From Novipirellula herctigrandis (GTDB taxonomy: Bacteria > Planctomycetota > Planctomycetia > Pirellulales > Pirellulaceae): a stretch of 64,000 nucleotides of DNA. Position 1 is the stretch's first letter; every line of letters starts with the position of its first letter. The stretch is from assembly GCA_007859835.1 (NCBI GenBank), contig SJPJ01000001.1, positions 1,549,095 to 1,613,094 on the forward strand, in the 5' to 3' direction. The notes under the pieces were generated by a model. It made no database searches. It was given only the letters and a program-made list of their open reading frames with translations, and had not been told where the DNA came from. This document shows, one piece after another, positions 9,064-18,480 of the stretch. A program made the position numbers and the translations under genes.

Positions 9064-9642
9064 ATGCAAGGCGACATCAATCCTTATCAGCCATCCACAA
9101 TCCCGACGGACGACTCGCCCTCGGTACCATTAAACACCGATGGAGCATGGGATGTGGCGTTCCGACTCACCGCTGCGGACCTGCGTCACGCGGAAGCCAA
9201 ACATGTCTTGCATTCGAACATCGCTCGCTTGTCGCTTGGTTCGTTCGGATTGATTGCAGCCAGCGTCGTTTGGATTGGCTGGTTAGCAACATTGGGATAT
9301 TTTTCCGTTGGCTGGGTGACGGCGCTTTTTTTGTCGGCGGCATGCTACTTGACGCTGGTCCATCAATTTAAGATCCGATTGCGCGAGCGGATGCAGGTCG
9401 TCGGTTTGGTGAACAATGCAGAGTGCTGGTTGGGGGTTAGCGATACACAATTCAAACTGAATACGCCCAACGGTCCATTTGCATGGCCGAGCAAAGACGT
9501 GCAAGTATCGCGGACGATACGAGGGCTACTGTTTAGCCCTGAACCTCAACTGTTCGTGTTTGTATCTCGCAAAAGCAATTTCCAAGACGAAACCTATTCG
9601 CAATTCCAACTACGAGTGTTTACGCAACTGAATCATCGTTAA
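9064..9642 (+). CDS. YcxB-like membrane protein
   Basis: 192 residues. The N-terminus has the NPYQPS motif common in small planctomycete membrane proteins. A soluble stretch (WDVAFRLTAADLRHAEAKHV) comes before two transmembrane helices at about 57-78 and 82-100. The C-terminal domain (ECWLGVSDTQFKLNTPNG, then FAWPSKDVQVSRTIRGLL) resembles the YcxB-like domain, a PH-like beta domain of unknown function. It starts 15 bases after the methyltransferase stop, so it is probably co-transcribed. Its stop codon lies in a duplicated 18-bp segment shared with the next, convergent gene. Confidence 0.6.
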   Translation: MQGDINPYQPSTIPTDDSPSVPLNTDGAWDVAFRLTAADLRHAEAKHVLHSNIARLSLGSFGLIAASVVWIGWLATLGYFSVGWVTALFLSAACYLTLVHQFKIRLRERMQVVGLVNNAECWLGVSDTQFKLNTPNGPFAWPSKDVQVSRTIRGLLFSPEPQLFVFVSRKSNFQDETYSQFQLRVFTQLNHR

Positions 9643-9664
9643 ACACGGAATCATCGTTAAACAC
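9630..9664. repeat. 18-bp duplication carrying both stop codons
   Basis: GAATCATCGTTAAACAC occurs twice with period 18. The first copy holds the TAA of the plus-strand gene (9640-9642). The second copy holds the TAA, read on the minus strand, of the aldo/keto reductase gene (9657-9659). Confidence 0.9.
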
Positions 9665-10640
9665 CGACGATCGAATCGATTTCAGTTAGCTCCTGGTCAC
9701 TAAACACGAGATTTTCTAGACACGCGATGCTGTCGACGACCTGTTCAGGGCGACTCGCTCCGGTCAACACGGATGTAATCCGCGGGTCTCGCAGAATCCA
9801 CGCCAATGCCATTTGGGCAAGCGATTGACCGCGTCGTGCAGCGATCGCGTTGAGTTTGCGAATTTGACCGATTCGGTCGGGGGTGATTTGACCGGCTTCG
9901 ATCGCTCCATTGCCCTTGTTGCTTGACACCCGCGAATCCGTGGGAACGCCATTGAGATAGCGATTGGTCAACATGCCTTGGGCCAGTGGCGAGAACGCGA
10001 TCACGCCGACACCTTCACGATCAGCGGTCGGCAAAACCGTTTGCTCAACCGTCCGCTCAAACATGTGGTAACGAGGTTGATGGATCGTGATGTTGGCCCA
10101 ATCGTGTTTGCGAACCGCCGCAACGGCATCGGAAAACGGCGGGTCGGGATAGTTCGAGATCCCGACGTACAAGGCCTTGCCTTGGCGGACGAGCGTGTCG
10201 AGAGCCCCCATCGTTTCTTCGATCGGTGTACCGGGATCGACTCGGTGAGAATAGAAAATATCGAGATGATCAACGCCCAATCGTTTTAGTGATTGCTCGC
10301 ATGATTCGATCAAATATTTCCGTCCGCCACCGTCGCCGTACGGGCCGGGCCACATCGGGTAACCCGCTTTACTGCTGATGACCAATTCATGCCGCGGCAT
10401 ATCTGGCAAAATACGTCCAAACAACGCCTCGCTGGCACCCGACGGATCGCCGTAGTTGTTCGCAAAATCGAAATGCGTAATCCCATGATTGAACGCAGTA
10501 AAGAAAATTTGCTTCGATTCTTCATCACTACGGTAGCTGCCGATCGCCTGCCAACCGCCTAAACTAATTGCGGGCAAAAGCAATCCCGAGTTACCTGAGC
10601 GGCGATACACCATTTGATCATATCGGGACGATTTAAACAT
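9657..10640 (-). CDS. Aldo/keto reductase (YghZ-like)
   Basis: 327-residue TIM-barrel NADPH-dependent oxidoreductase. The catalytic tetrad is Asp58 and Tyr63 (THFDFANNYG), Lys91 (ISSKAGY) and His132 (FYSHRVD). The loop MWPGPYGDGGGRKYL is characteristic of the YghZ/Kv-beta-like branch, which reduces L-glyceraldehyde 3-phosphate or methylglyoxal-type aldehydes. The cofactor end SPLAQGML and ASRPEQVVDS is present. It lies 10 bases after the ABC ATPase gene and is likely the last gene of the efflux operon. Its substrate there is unknown; removal of reactive aldehydes is one possibility. Confidence 0.88.
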   Translation of the reverse strand: MFKSSRYDQMVYRRSGNSGLLLPAISLGGWQAIGSYRSDEESKQIFFTAFNHGITHFDFANNYGDPSGASEALFGRILPDMPRHELVISSKAGYPMWPGPYGDGGGRKYLIESCEQSLKRLGVDHLDIFYSHRVDPGTPIEETMGALDTLVRQGKALYVGISNYPDPPFSDAVAAVRKHDWANITIHQPRYHMFERTVEQTVLPTADREGVGVIAFSPLAQGMLTNRYLNGVPTDSRVSSNKGNGAIEAGQITPDRIGQIRKLNAIAARRGQSLAQMALAWILRDPRITSVLTGASRPEQVVDSIACLENLVFSDQELTEIDSIVGV

Positions 10641-10650
10641 TAAGTTGCTT

Positions 10651-11376
10651 CTATGTTACTGAGGTTGCCTCGGACGAACTCAAACCCATAAGCCCATCTT
10701 CCATCTCGTATGTTGTATCAAAAACATCGAGGGCGCGGTGGTCATGGGTCACCACAATCACACCAGTACCATGTTCGTGAGCAACCTTGGCGAACAATTC
10801 CATCACTTGCCGACCTCGATGGCCGTCCAACGCCGCGGTCGGTTCATCCGCTAAAATGACACTGGGATGATTTGCCAGCGCTCGAGCAACCGCGACACGT
10901 TGCTGTTGGCCCCCCGACAACATGGAGGGCAAATTACTTGCGCGATCCTCGACGCCAAGTTCATCAAGTAAATGCAGAGCCCGACGACGTGCCTGGCGCG
11001 ACGTTGCACCGTTCAATTCCAATGCAATTTGCACATTTTCGATCGCCGTTAAAAACGGAATCAAATTCGACTTCTGAAAAACGAACCCGATGTGTTGACG
11101 ACGGAACGACCTCAGATTCGTGTACGAGATTTCGCCCTCAAGCACCAACTGATCTCGAATCCAGACTTGGCCGGACGTGGGCGGATTGATTAACCCAACG
11201 GCTGTCAAGAAAGTCGATTTCCCTGAACCGCTTGGGCCTAGCAGTGCAACAACCTCACCACGATGCACCTTCATCGATGCATCCTTCATCGCAACAATTT
11301 CCGTGTTACCGCTGCCGTAAATCTTTGTCAGCCCGCGTGTTTCGATCGCCAAACTGCGGCTATCCCGATCACTCAT
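10651..11376 (-). CDS. ABC transporter ATPase, LolD/MacB/DevA type
   Basis: 241 residues. Walker A is GPSGSGKST (47-55), the Q-loop is in GFVFQKSNL, the signature is LSGGQQQRVAVARALA, Walker B with the catalytic Glu is VILADEPTAALD, and the H-loop is VVTHDHRAL. Its start overlaps the permease stop by 4 bases (ATGA), so the two are translationally coupled. Together with the FtsX/MacB-type permease and the adaptor just upstream it forms a MacAB/DevBCA-like exporter complex at the inner membrane. Such complexes use ATP in the cytoplasm to drive mechanical export of a periplasmic substrate through an outer-membrane duct. Confidence 0.92.
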   Translation of the reverse strand: MSDRDSRSLAIETRGLTKIYGSGNTEIVAMKDASMKVHRGEVVALLGPSGSGKSTFLTAVGLINPPTSGQVWIRDQLVLEGEISYTNLRSFRRQHIGFVFQKSNLIPFLTAIENVQIALELNGATSRQARRRALHLLDELGVEDRASNLPSMLSGGQQQRVAVARALANHPSVILADEPTAALDGHRGRQVMELFAKVAHEHGTGVIVVTHDHRALDVFDTTYEMEDGLMGLSSSEATSVT

Positions 11377-12584
11377 GATAACGCCTCATTCGGTGTCACC
11401 TTCATTGCTTTCCAAATCCCCAACAGGCTTGAGACGACCGAAATACCGACCACGATTAAGGCCAACTGAAACAAATCGGTTTGGGTCAAAATCACGCGCC
11501 GAGGGAACATCGGAAACAACTTCCCGCCCACCAAATAGGCGATACCGAACCCTGCGACACCAAGCATCAATGCCTGTTGAAGGATCAAGCCAAGGATGAC
11601 ACGGTTTGGTGCCCCAATCAGTTTCAGCAACGCGATTGAATGAATCTTGTCGAGCGTCAACGTATACAGGATCAAAGCCATAATGATTGCAGCGATCAGA
11701 GTTAGCAGAACGCGAAACAAACCGATTTGGCGACGCGCACGATCGACCGTACCCTTAAGCAATAAATCCCGCTGTTGCGATTGGGTATAAACCGAAACGT
11801 CACCCCATCCCGACATCGCTTCCTTTACTTTGGCTAGATCCGCGCCCGGTGACACGCTAACCAACACGGCACTCATTTGCGGCCTCGCGATCGCAGGCAA
11901 TTGAGATGCTGGTTTATTTGTGTTGTCCAATATTGCCGGTTGCAGATTCCCCAAGTCCGACTGCTCGCCTCGAGCAAGACGCGAGGCACGTTCGAGCCGG
12001 ACCGCTTCCCCAGGTGTATCGAATTGTATCTGCTGAGCATCCGTGACAGTGACAAAAGCAATCCCGTCACCTCCGGCACTTAGCATGCTCTTGGTTGTTC
12101 CGACGATGGTGTAACTTTCTTTGCCGAGATCGATTGTTTCGCCGAGCGCAAGTCCGAGCGACTGGTCCGCGACCATTTCAAAATGGTTCTGGCCTAGCGA
12201 TCGACCACCGGTCAGCGGTATCCATTGGCCTTTGTCGATTGGCCAACTAAGCCCCAGCACCGCGATTCGGAGGGGTTTGCCGTCTTGTTCCCGCTGGATC
12301 GTGTGATAGACGAACTCGCGTGCCGAAACAACGCCTGGAACCGCATAGGCTCGATGGACGAGATTCGATGGGACGCGAGAGATTTCCGCAAACGGCCCAC
12401 GTGTATTGCGTTGGACCAACCACAAATCGGAACCAACATTATCGACCAGCAACGTCGCGTCTTCGACGATACCACGATAGATACCGCCCATGCCCATCAC
12501 GATCATCAACAACATTCCGACCCCGACGGTTGTCAACGCGAAACGACCAAGGTTATGGCGAATGTCTTTGAAAGCCAGGTTCAT
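11373..12584 (-). CDS. ABC transporter permease, MacB/FtsX (DevC) type
   Basis: 403 residues. One N-terminal membrane helix (FALTTVGVGMLLMIVMGMGG), a periplasmic domain of about 220 residues, then three C-terminal helices (RVLLTLIAAIIMALILYT; VILGLILQQALMLGVAGFG; LALIVVGISVVSSLLG). The last two carry the FtsX-family signature (ALLKLIGAPNRVILG), and the protein ends in NEALS, as usual. It overlaps both neighbours by 4 bases. The topology fits type VII ABC exporters, which do not form a transport channel but move an adaptor. Confidence 0.9.
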   Translation of the reverse strand: MNLAFKDIRHNLGRFALTTVGVGMLLMIVMGMGGIYRGIVEDATLLVDNVGSDLWLVQRNTRGPFAEISRVPSNLVHRAYAVPGVVSAREFVYHTIQREQDGKPLRIAVLGLSWPIDKGQWIPLTGGRSLGQNHFEMVADQSLGLALGETIDLGKESYTIVGTTKSMLSAGGDGIAFVTVTDAQQIQFDTPGEAVRLERASRLARGEQSDLGNLQPAILDNTNKPASQLPAIARPQMSAVLVSVSPGADLAKVKEAMSGWGDVSVYTQSQQRDLLLKGTVDRARRQIGLFRVLLTLIAAIIMALILYTLTLDKIHSIALLKLIGAPNRVILGLILQQALMLGVAGFGIAYLVGGKLFPMFPRRVILTQTDLFQLALIVVGISVVSSLLGIWKAMKVTPNEALS

Positions 12585-13768
12585 TTTGCCGCGACCTTTC
12601 GTCCTTCGGTCAGTACCATTCCCTTAGTTGCAGCCGTTACGATTCGATCGCCGACCACAAGTCCATCGGTGACTTCAACGACGTCACGGTTGCGAAGTCC
12701 AATATTGATCGGTGTCCATTTTGCCACGCCATCCTGGTTTACAAATACGCCAACCGCACCATCTCGATTGATCACCTGATCGGCTTGAATTTGGACAACG
12801 TTGTCTTTTCGTTCGACTTCAATGAATGCCTCGGCGCGTTGCCCGACGGCCCAATTTTGTGGCAATCGAAGTGCATCGACGTCAACAATAAATTCGCGAG
12901 TTTCGCGGTCAGCTTCCTTGCCCAGCCGAATCACTTTGCCTTCATAATCCAAATTGGGTTCAGATCGAAATACGATCCGGGCCGTTTGTTCGGGATGCAA
13001 TTTACCCATTTCGGTTTCATCGACCCATGCGCTAATCCAGATTTGATCCATCGAAATCAGCTTCATCATTTCGCTACCGGGAACAACCACATCGCCCGGT
13101 TCACGCGTGCGTCGAATGATCAACCCGTCAAAGGGTGCGACGACGCGGCTATCGGAAAGGCGTGTTTGATGGTACTGAAGCGTCTTTTCGGCTGCGACCA
13201 ACTCCTTTTGTCCTTCGGCGATCGCCGCTTCGGCGCGCGACACTCCGGTAACCGCAACCGCTAAGGCTTCTGTCGCTTTGTCCGAATCTTCTTGGCTCGC
13301 TGCGCCGCGTGTGGTCAACGATTGCACTCGTTCGTTACTCTTTTCCGCTTGCGTAAACGCGGCCGTTGCCCGGTCTTTATCAGCGATCAATCGGTCAATG
13401 GCCGCGCGGGCCGCATCGACATTGGCCGCCGCGATCTCTACTTGTTGCTGCAATTCCTCATCGTCCAATTCCACCAACAAATCACCTGCCACAACACGGT
13501 CGCCTTGATCCGCCAACACCTTTTCGATCCGGCCTGAAATTTTGGGGCTAACGGTAGCTTGCACCCGAGCTTCGAGTGTCCCCGTCCCCATCACTTCCGC
13601 AACGATCAAACCGCGAGTGACCGGATGCTCAACCACCGAAATCGGCGAGAACTTCATCCAATAAACCAATCCGCCAATCACAACGGCGAGGACGATCAGC
13701 TTTGCCAACGTCCCCAACCAGCGTCGAACAGCATGGAAACGTTTGGAGTGCTGTGCTTTATCAGGCAT
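12581..13768 (-). CDS. Periplasmic adaptor (MacA/HlyD type) for the ABC exporter
   Basis: The ATG at 13768 is preferred over a GTG at 13783 because GGAGAG precedes it at proper spacing. The N-terminal helix (LIVLAVVIGGLVYWM) anchors it. A lipoyl/biotinyl half (ATVSPKISGRIEKVLADQGD) leads into a long hairpin of coiled coil at about 100-190, and the second lipoyl half is SRVVAPFDGLIIRRTREPGD. The beta-barrel and membrane-proximal parts follow. It overlaps the RND gene by 8 bases and the permease gene by 4 bases. The adaptor just before the ABC genes is most likely their MacA-like partner, but service to the RND pump is also possible. Confidence 0.88.
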   Translation of the reverse strand: MPDKAQHSKRFHAVRRWLGTLAKLIVLAVVIGGLVYWMKFSPISVVEHPVTRGLIVAEVMGTGTLEARVQATVSPKISGRIEKVLADQGDRVVAGDLLVELDDEELQQQVEIAAANVDAARAAIDRLIADKDRATAAFTQAEKSNERVQSLTTRGAASQEDSDKATEALAVAVTGVSRAEAAIAEGQKELVAAEKTLQYHQTRLSDSRVVAPFDGLIIRRTREPGDVVVPGSEMMKLISMDQIWISAWVDETEMGKLHPEQTARIVFRSEPNLDYEGKVIRLGKEADRETREFIVDVDALRLPQNWAVGQRAEAFIEVERKDNVVQIQADQVINRDGAVGVFVNQDGVAKWTPINIGLRNRDVVEVTDGLVVGDRIVTAATKGMVLTEGRKVAAK

Positions 13769-16700
13769 GTTTTGTCTCTCCACGGTAAAGCAACCAATAG
13801 GCGGCAGGGATCACAATCAGGGTAAACACTGTCGAGGTCAGGATTCCGAAAATGATCGCCCAGGCTAACCCCGAAAAGACCGGATCAAGAGTGATCACCC
13901 AGTTCGCCAGCAGGGTTGTGCCAGCGGTCAACAGGATCGGTCGCGTCCGTACCGCGACGCTGCGAATAATCGATTCATCGAGCGAATGGCCTTCGGCTTG
14001 AGCTAAGTGAATAAAGTCGATCAATACAACTGAATTGCGGACCACAATCCCCGCTAACGCGATCATCCCGATCATGGCGGTTGCAGTGAAGAACACTGGA
14101 TTCGGAAATCCGCCGACGCCTTGATCCGTAATCCGATTCAAGATCCAAAAACCCGGCATGATGCCAATCATTGTGAGCGGAATGGCTAACATGATCAGCA
14201 CGGGCAATAACCGCGAACCGGTTTGGAACATCAGCAACACAAAAATACCAAGCAGTGCTGCACCAAAAGCCAACCCCAGATCTCGGAATACATCAAGCGT
14301 GATGTTCCATTCTCCTTCGCCTGCCCAATCGACTTGATAGCCTTCGGGAATCGACCAAGGGACCCCGCCGCCTAGCGAGATCCATGATCGGTCGTCCACC
14401 GGACGAGGTGTTACATCCGATACCGACGCGACGGAGTCCGTCGTTTGCGTACGATCCCATTCCAAGTCCATGATCGCGTCTGCGGGAGGACGTCCCGCCA
14501 CTTCGGCAAAGACGTAAACGACTCGCTGCAAATTCTTGTGATAGATCGTCTTCTCTTCTTCGGACTGATAAAACCGTCCTAAACCACCAAGTTGAACGAC
14601 TTGTCCCTGATTGCCTTGCACGTAGACTTCTTCCAAGTCATCGATCGCCGATCGGTTCTCGCGAGGCAATCGCAATTCAATCCACAATGGCTCTACTTCT
14701 TCGGGAACATGCAACACCGTCGCTTTGTTCCCACTGAGCACGGTATCAATTGTCTCGGCAATCGTTTGCGTCGAGATACCTGACAACGCCGCTTTGGTTT
14801 TATCAGTTTCAAACACATACCGCTGGTGGTCATCCTCGGCACTGACGTCCAAGTCGACGACTCCCGGTTCCATCGCCAAACGTTTTTCGACTTGCCGTGC
14901 GACCGCGATTTGGTCGGCGTAACTGCGGTCCGCTGGTCCGTAAACCTCGGCCGTGATCGATGCCAACACAGGCGGCCCCGGCGGCACCTCGACCAATTTG
15001 ATATTCGCCCCCATCGACTCGGCAAGCTTGGTCAATTCACTGCGAATCCGCAACAAAATCTCGTGCGACTGTTGAACACGAAAGTCTTTACCAATCAAAT
15101 TGACGCGAATATCGGCTACATTCGCGCCGCGACGTAGAAAGTAATGTCGCACCAACCCATTGAAGTCCATCGGCGACGCGACACCGACAAAAAGTTCGTA
15201 GTCACGTACTTCGGCCAATCCACCCAAGTAGCGTCCGATCCGACGCGAAACCACATCGGTCCTTTCCAACGTCGTTCCTTCGGGCATGTCGATAACAACT
15301 TGAAATTCGTTCTTGTTGTCATACGGCAGCATCTTCACCGGAACCGCGCGAAAAACAGGTAACAACATTGCGGCGACCAGCAACGCGGCGATCCCAAGCA
15401 GGACGCCCCAAGCATAAATCGGCTTGGTCACCACGGGCGTCAAAACGGCTTTGGACATTCGGTACAGTGGTCGTTTGGTTAAATCAAACCCTTCACCATC
15501 GTCCGCATCATCATCAATGTGTTTCAGGGCCACCATCGATAACCACGGCGTGATCACAAACGCGACCATCGTCGAAATCATAACTGTTAATGGCACATTC
15601 AATGCCATTGGCCCCATGTAGGGTCCCATCATTCCCGTGATGAACGCCAACGGCAAAAAGCTAGCGATGATCGCAAGGGTCGACATAATCAACGCCGGAC
15701 GGACTTCTTGGACCGCCCTCAAAACGGACTGACGCGGCGGCAGGACCTTCATGGCAAAGTAACGAGCGATGTTCTCGACATCGGTGATCGGGTCATCGAC
15801 CAACAAACCCAGGGACAAGATCAACGCAAACATGGTTACTCGGTTGATCGAATAGCCAACCATTAAATTGATGAACAATGTCAACGAGTAGCATACGGGA
15901 ATCGCCATCGCGATCACCAATGCCGGTCGCCACCCCATCACCAATCCGATCAAACCAATCACCGTCAATACGGCGACCACCAACCCCTCCACTAATTCGT
16001 TGACCTTCTCGTTGGCGGTTTCACCATAGTCGCGAGTGACGCGAACATTGACGCCACTTGGCAAATGCGTCGCCTTCAATTCCTCTAATTTGTCATGGAC
16101 CGCTTGGGCGACGCGTACTGCATTGGCCCCTTTCCGTTTGGCAACCGAGATATTCACGGCAGGAAAAAGTGTGTCGCTGCCGCCAAGTTCCGGGTCAGCC
16201 GAACCGAATCCGATCCAGCTATACGATTCCGCCTCCGCTGGCCCATCGACAACCGTCGCTACATTTTTCAAATAGACTGGACGGTCGCCGGCGACGTTGA
16301 CCACTAAATTTTCGAGTTCATTGACGCCTTGAATGAAGGTCCCCGTTTCGACGGCAAACAGACGGTCTTGTTGTTCGAATTCGCCGTTACGTACCGTCAC
16401 GTTGCTGACCTGCAACGCTTGCGCAACTTGAAGGGGCGATGTTTTGTGTGCCGCCAAACGTTGTGTGTCGAGGTTCACGTAGATCCGCCGTGGACGACCG
16501 CCAATCACTTCCACGCGGTTAGTATTGGGGATCGCCTGTAATTCATGCTGCACCTCTTCGCCAATCCGGCGAAGCTCATGATCGCCGTATCGATCGGTTT
16601 GATCCGACCATAAAGTCGCGATCACAATCGGGACGTCGTCTACTTCGATCGGTTTCACCACCCACGACGACACCGATGGCGGAATTTGATCGGTCGAGGA

Positions 16701-17087
16701 GTTGACCTTGTTATAGATTTTCACCAGCGAATCTTCGCGGTCTTCGCCGACATAGAAACGAACCGTCACAATGCATTGGCCTGTTTTGCTCATCGAATAG
16801 ACGTACTCGACGCCATCGATTTGGTAGAGCAATTTTTCGATTCGATCGGTGACCTGGCGCTCAACCTCCTCGGCTGATAAGCCGGGTGCGGATACAAAAA
16901 GGTCGGCCATTGGGACGACGATTTGAGGCTCTTCTTCACGGGGCGTGATGTAAAGCGCCGCTGCTCCAAGCACCAGTGATACGAACGTGATCAGGATCGC
17001 CACGTCGGCTCGGAGGAACACTTCGACAACTCGTGTCAGAAAATTCGATTGATCTTCGTGATCCATGCTTCGATTGCTTTCAATCAT
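13761..17087 (-). CDS. RND-family efflux transporter
   Basis: 1108-residue inner-membrane proton-driven pump with 12 predicted helices and two large periplasmic loops. TM4 has the paired aspartates of the proton relay (GLLVDDPITDVENI, around residue 430). The TM10 position that is Lys in AcrB reads Arg (AGIVVRNSVVLIDF). The N-terminal REEEPQI motif and VEYVYSMSKTGQCIVTVRF are typical of a broad HAE-1/MdtB-like branch in environmental bacteria. It begins after the 80-bp repeat block and is followed without a gap by the MacA-like adaptor. The substrate cannot be read from the sequence; no CusA-type methionine relay was looked for residue by residue. The start could be ATG 17087 or 17066. Confidence 0.93.
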   Translation of the reverse strand: MIESNRSMDHEDQSNFLTRVVEVFLRADVAILITFVSLVLGAAALYITPREEEPQIVVPMADLFVSAPGLSAEEVERQVTDRIEKLLYQIDGVEYVYSMSKTGQCIVTVRFYVGEDREDSLVKIYNKVNSSTDQIPPSVSSWVVKPIEVDDVPIVIATLWSDQTDRYGDHELRRIGEEVQHELQAIPNTNRVEVIGGRPRRIYVNLDTQRLAAHKTSPLQVAQALQVSNVTVRNGEFEQQDRLFAVETGTFIQGVNELENLVVNVAGDRPVYLKNVATVVDGPAEAESYSWIGFGSADPELGGSDTLFPAVNISVAKRKGANAVRVAQAVHDKLEELKATHLPSGVNVRVTRDYGETANEKVNELVEGLVVAVLTVIGLIGLVMGWRPALVIAMAIPVCYSLTLFINLMVGYSINRVTMFALILSLGLLVDDPITDVENIARYFAMKVLPPRQSVLRAVQEVRPALIMSTLAIIASFLPLAFITGMMGPYMGPMALNVPLTVMISTMVAFVITPWLSMVALKHIDDDADDGEGFDLTKRPLYRMSKAVLTPVVTKPIYAWGVLLGIAALLVAAMLLPVFRAVPVKMLPYDNKNEFQVVIDMPEGTTLERTDVVSRRIGRYLGGLAEVRDYELFVGVASPMDFNGLVRHYFLRRGANVADIRVNLIGKDFRVQQSHEILLRIRSELTKLAESMGANIKLVEVPPGPPVLASITAEVYGPADRSYADQIAVARQVEKRLAMEPGVVDLDVSAEDDHQRYVFETDKTKAALSGISTQTIAETIDTVLSGNKATVLHVPEEVEPLWIELRLPRENRSAIDDLEEVYVQGNQGQVVQLGGLGRFYQSEEEKTIYHKNLQRVVYVFAEVAGRPPADAIMDLEWDRTQTTDSVASVSDVTPRPVDDRSWISLGGGVPWSIPEGYQVDWAGEGEWNITLDVFRDLGLAFGAALLGIFVLLMFQTGSRLLPVLIMLAIPLTMIGIMPGFWILNRITDQGVGGFPNPVFFTATAMIGMIALAGIVVRNSVVLIDFIHLAQAEGHSLDESIIRSVAVRTRPILLTAGTTLLANWVITLDPVFSGLAWAIIFGILTSTVFTLIVIPAAYWLLYRGETKHA

Positions 17088-17128
17088 TGTTGTATCGGCC
17101 CAAAGACACTAATCTTGGTTGTACAGCG

Positions 17129-17368
17129 CTTGTTGGTGTCCAGCCTTGAGGCGCCGTCCGGCGTCGGTCCTCTTCCATACTCGGGCGGCTAAAGCCTGCA
17201 CACCAGCACTTGTTGGTGTCCAGCCTTGAGGCGTCGTCCGGCGTCGGTCATCTTCCATACCCGGGCGGCTAAAGCCTGCACACCAGCACTTGTTGGTGTA
17301 CAGCCTTGAGGCGCCGTCCGGCGTCGGTCCTCTTCCATACCCGGGCAGCTAAAGCCTGCACACCAGCG
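17129..17368. repeat. 80-bp dispersed repeat, three tandem copies
   Basis: Three near-identical 80-bp units in exact register. Each begins with TTGGTGTCCAGCCTTGAG and ends with CTAAAGCCTGCACACCAGC, which are imperfect inverted complements of each other. Between them is a GC-rich core (GCGCCGTCCGGCGTCGG) and TTCCATACYCGGGC. The same unit occurs twice at 25.2-25.4 kb. It separates the first adaptor gene from the RND gene within one operon, so it lies in the transcript and can fold into cruciform-like hairpins. Confidence 0.95.
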
Positions 17369-17381
17369 TCTTTACCATTTC

Positions 17382-18473
17382 TCACTCTCTCTGCAACACT
17401 ACTTGCTCGCCTGCCTTCAATCCACTGAGCACTTCGTGACGGCCTGGCATGCCCATTTGCCCGCTCTTGATCAAACGCCGCTCAATCGTGCCATCGGCCA
17501 ACACCACGTCGACGAATTCAAGCTGTCCCACAGTGACCACGGCGTTATCCGCCAAACAGAGATGACGTCGCTCACCCGATGGGATTCTCAATCGACCAAA
17601 CATTCCTTCGTACAAATCGTTCGCCTTTGGCAAACTCGCTTTGACCAAGAAAGATCGGCTCGGCGCATCGGCTTGCGGCACAATCTCATCAATCGTCACG
17701 TCGTACTCTTTGTCCAATGCATCGACGTAGACTTTCAATTGATCGCCAATGTTCAATTTAACCGCCAAGTGTTCCATCACCGGTGCTTCGAGTCGTAACG
17801 AGGTTGCATCGTACAACACCAAGATCGGTTCACCAGGTTTGGCCATATCGCCGGGTTCTGCAAATCGGTCAACAATCCGACCGTTTTTCGCCGCCATAAT
17901 ATTGGTGTAGGAAAGCATCACTGCGGCTTCGGAAACCGCTTGGCGAGCACGGTTTTCCTCGGCCTTGGCAACATCATAATCTCGAGTTGCCATTTCCATG
18001 TCAGATGGCGAGGCTGCGTTTTGCTGCATCAATGCATTCATGCGGTCGAAATTGCGTTTAGCCTGAGCGCGATGAACGGTTGCCGCTTCAAGCGCCAACT
18101 GGGCTTGATTCAATCGCGATTCGTACTCCTTGCTGTCAAGTTCAATGAGTTTTTGACCCGCGGTAACTTCTTCTCCTGCGGTGACGCTAATTTGGTCGAT
18201 TGTGGCTAAGAGTTTCGATGAAACCACCGTTCGGCTCGATGCTTTGAGTGTTCCAATCGCTTCCTCGATTGTTTCTTTACGGATTTCGTGGACGACATCC
18301 GTCGGCTCGTCCGTATGCTTGGTCACACCTGTGGCTGCCCAACCGGGCGCGACCTTTTCCTGGAACATACCTGACAACCACGCGATGGTTAGCACCAAGC
18401 AAGCCAACGCGACGACGATGCCAAGTATGCGGCCAAAAATCGACGCTATTTTGCGTAGAAAGTGAGTTTTCAT
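17382..18473 (-). CDS. RND periplasmic adaptor (HlyD family)
   Basis: 363 residues. N-terminal anchor helix (ILGIVVALACLVLTIAWLSG), lipoyl half (SKLLATIDQISVTAGEEVTA), coiled coil hairpin (RLNQAQLALEAATVHRAQAK), second lipoyl half (TNIMAAKNGRIVDRFAEPGD), beta-barrel (LRLEAPVMEHLAVKLNIGDQ) and membrane-proximal domain (RHEVLSGLKAGEQVVLQ). This is the adaptor most likely to serve the RND pump. It begins 8 bases after the DsrE-type gene and is separated from the RND gene by the 80-bp repeat block. Confidence 0.9.
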   Translation of the reverse strand: MKTHFLRKIASIFGRILGIVVALACLVLTIAWLSGMFQEKVAPGWAATGVTKHTDEPTDVVHEIRKETIEEAIGTLKASSRTVVSSKLLATIDQISVTAGEEVTAGQKLIELDSKEYESRLNQAQLALEAATVHRAQAKRNFDRMNALMQQNAASPSDMEMATRDYDVAKAEENRARQAVSEAAVMLSYTNIMAAKNGRIVDRFAEPGDMAKPGEPILVLYDATSLRLEAPVMEHLAVKLNIGDQLKVYVDALDKEYDVTIDEIVPQADAPSRSFLVKASLPKANDLYEGMFGRLRIPSGERRHLCLADNAVVTVGQLEFVDVVLADGTIERRLIKSGQMGMPGRHEVLSGLKAGEQVVLQRE

Positions 18474-18480
18474 GAAAACA

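Noticed and set aside
17129-17368. CRISPR array
   Set aside because: The 80-bp units repeat entirely, with no unique spacers and no cas gene nearby.
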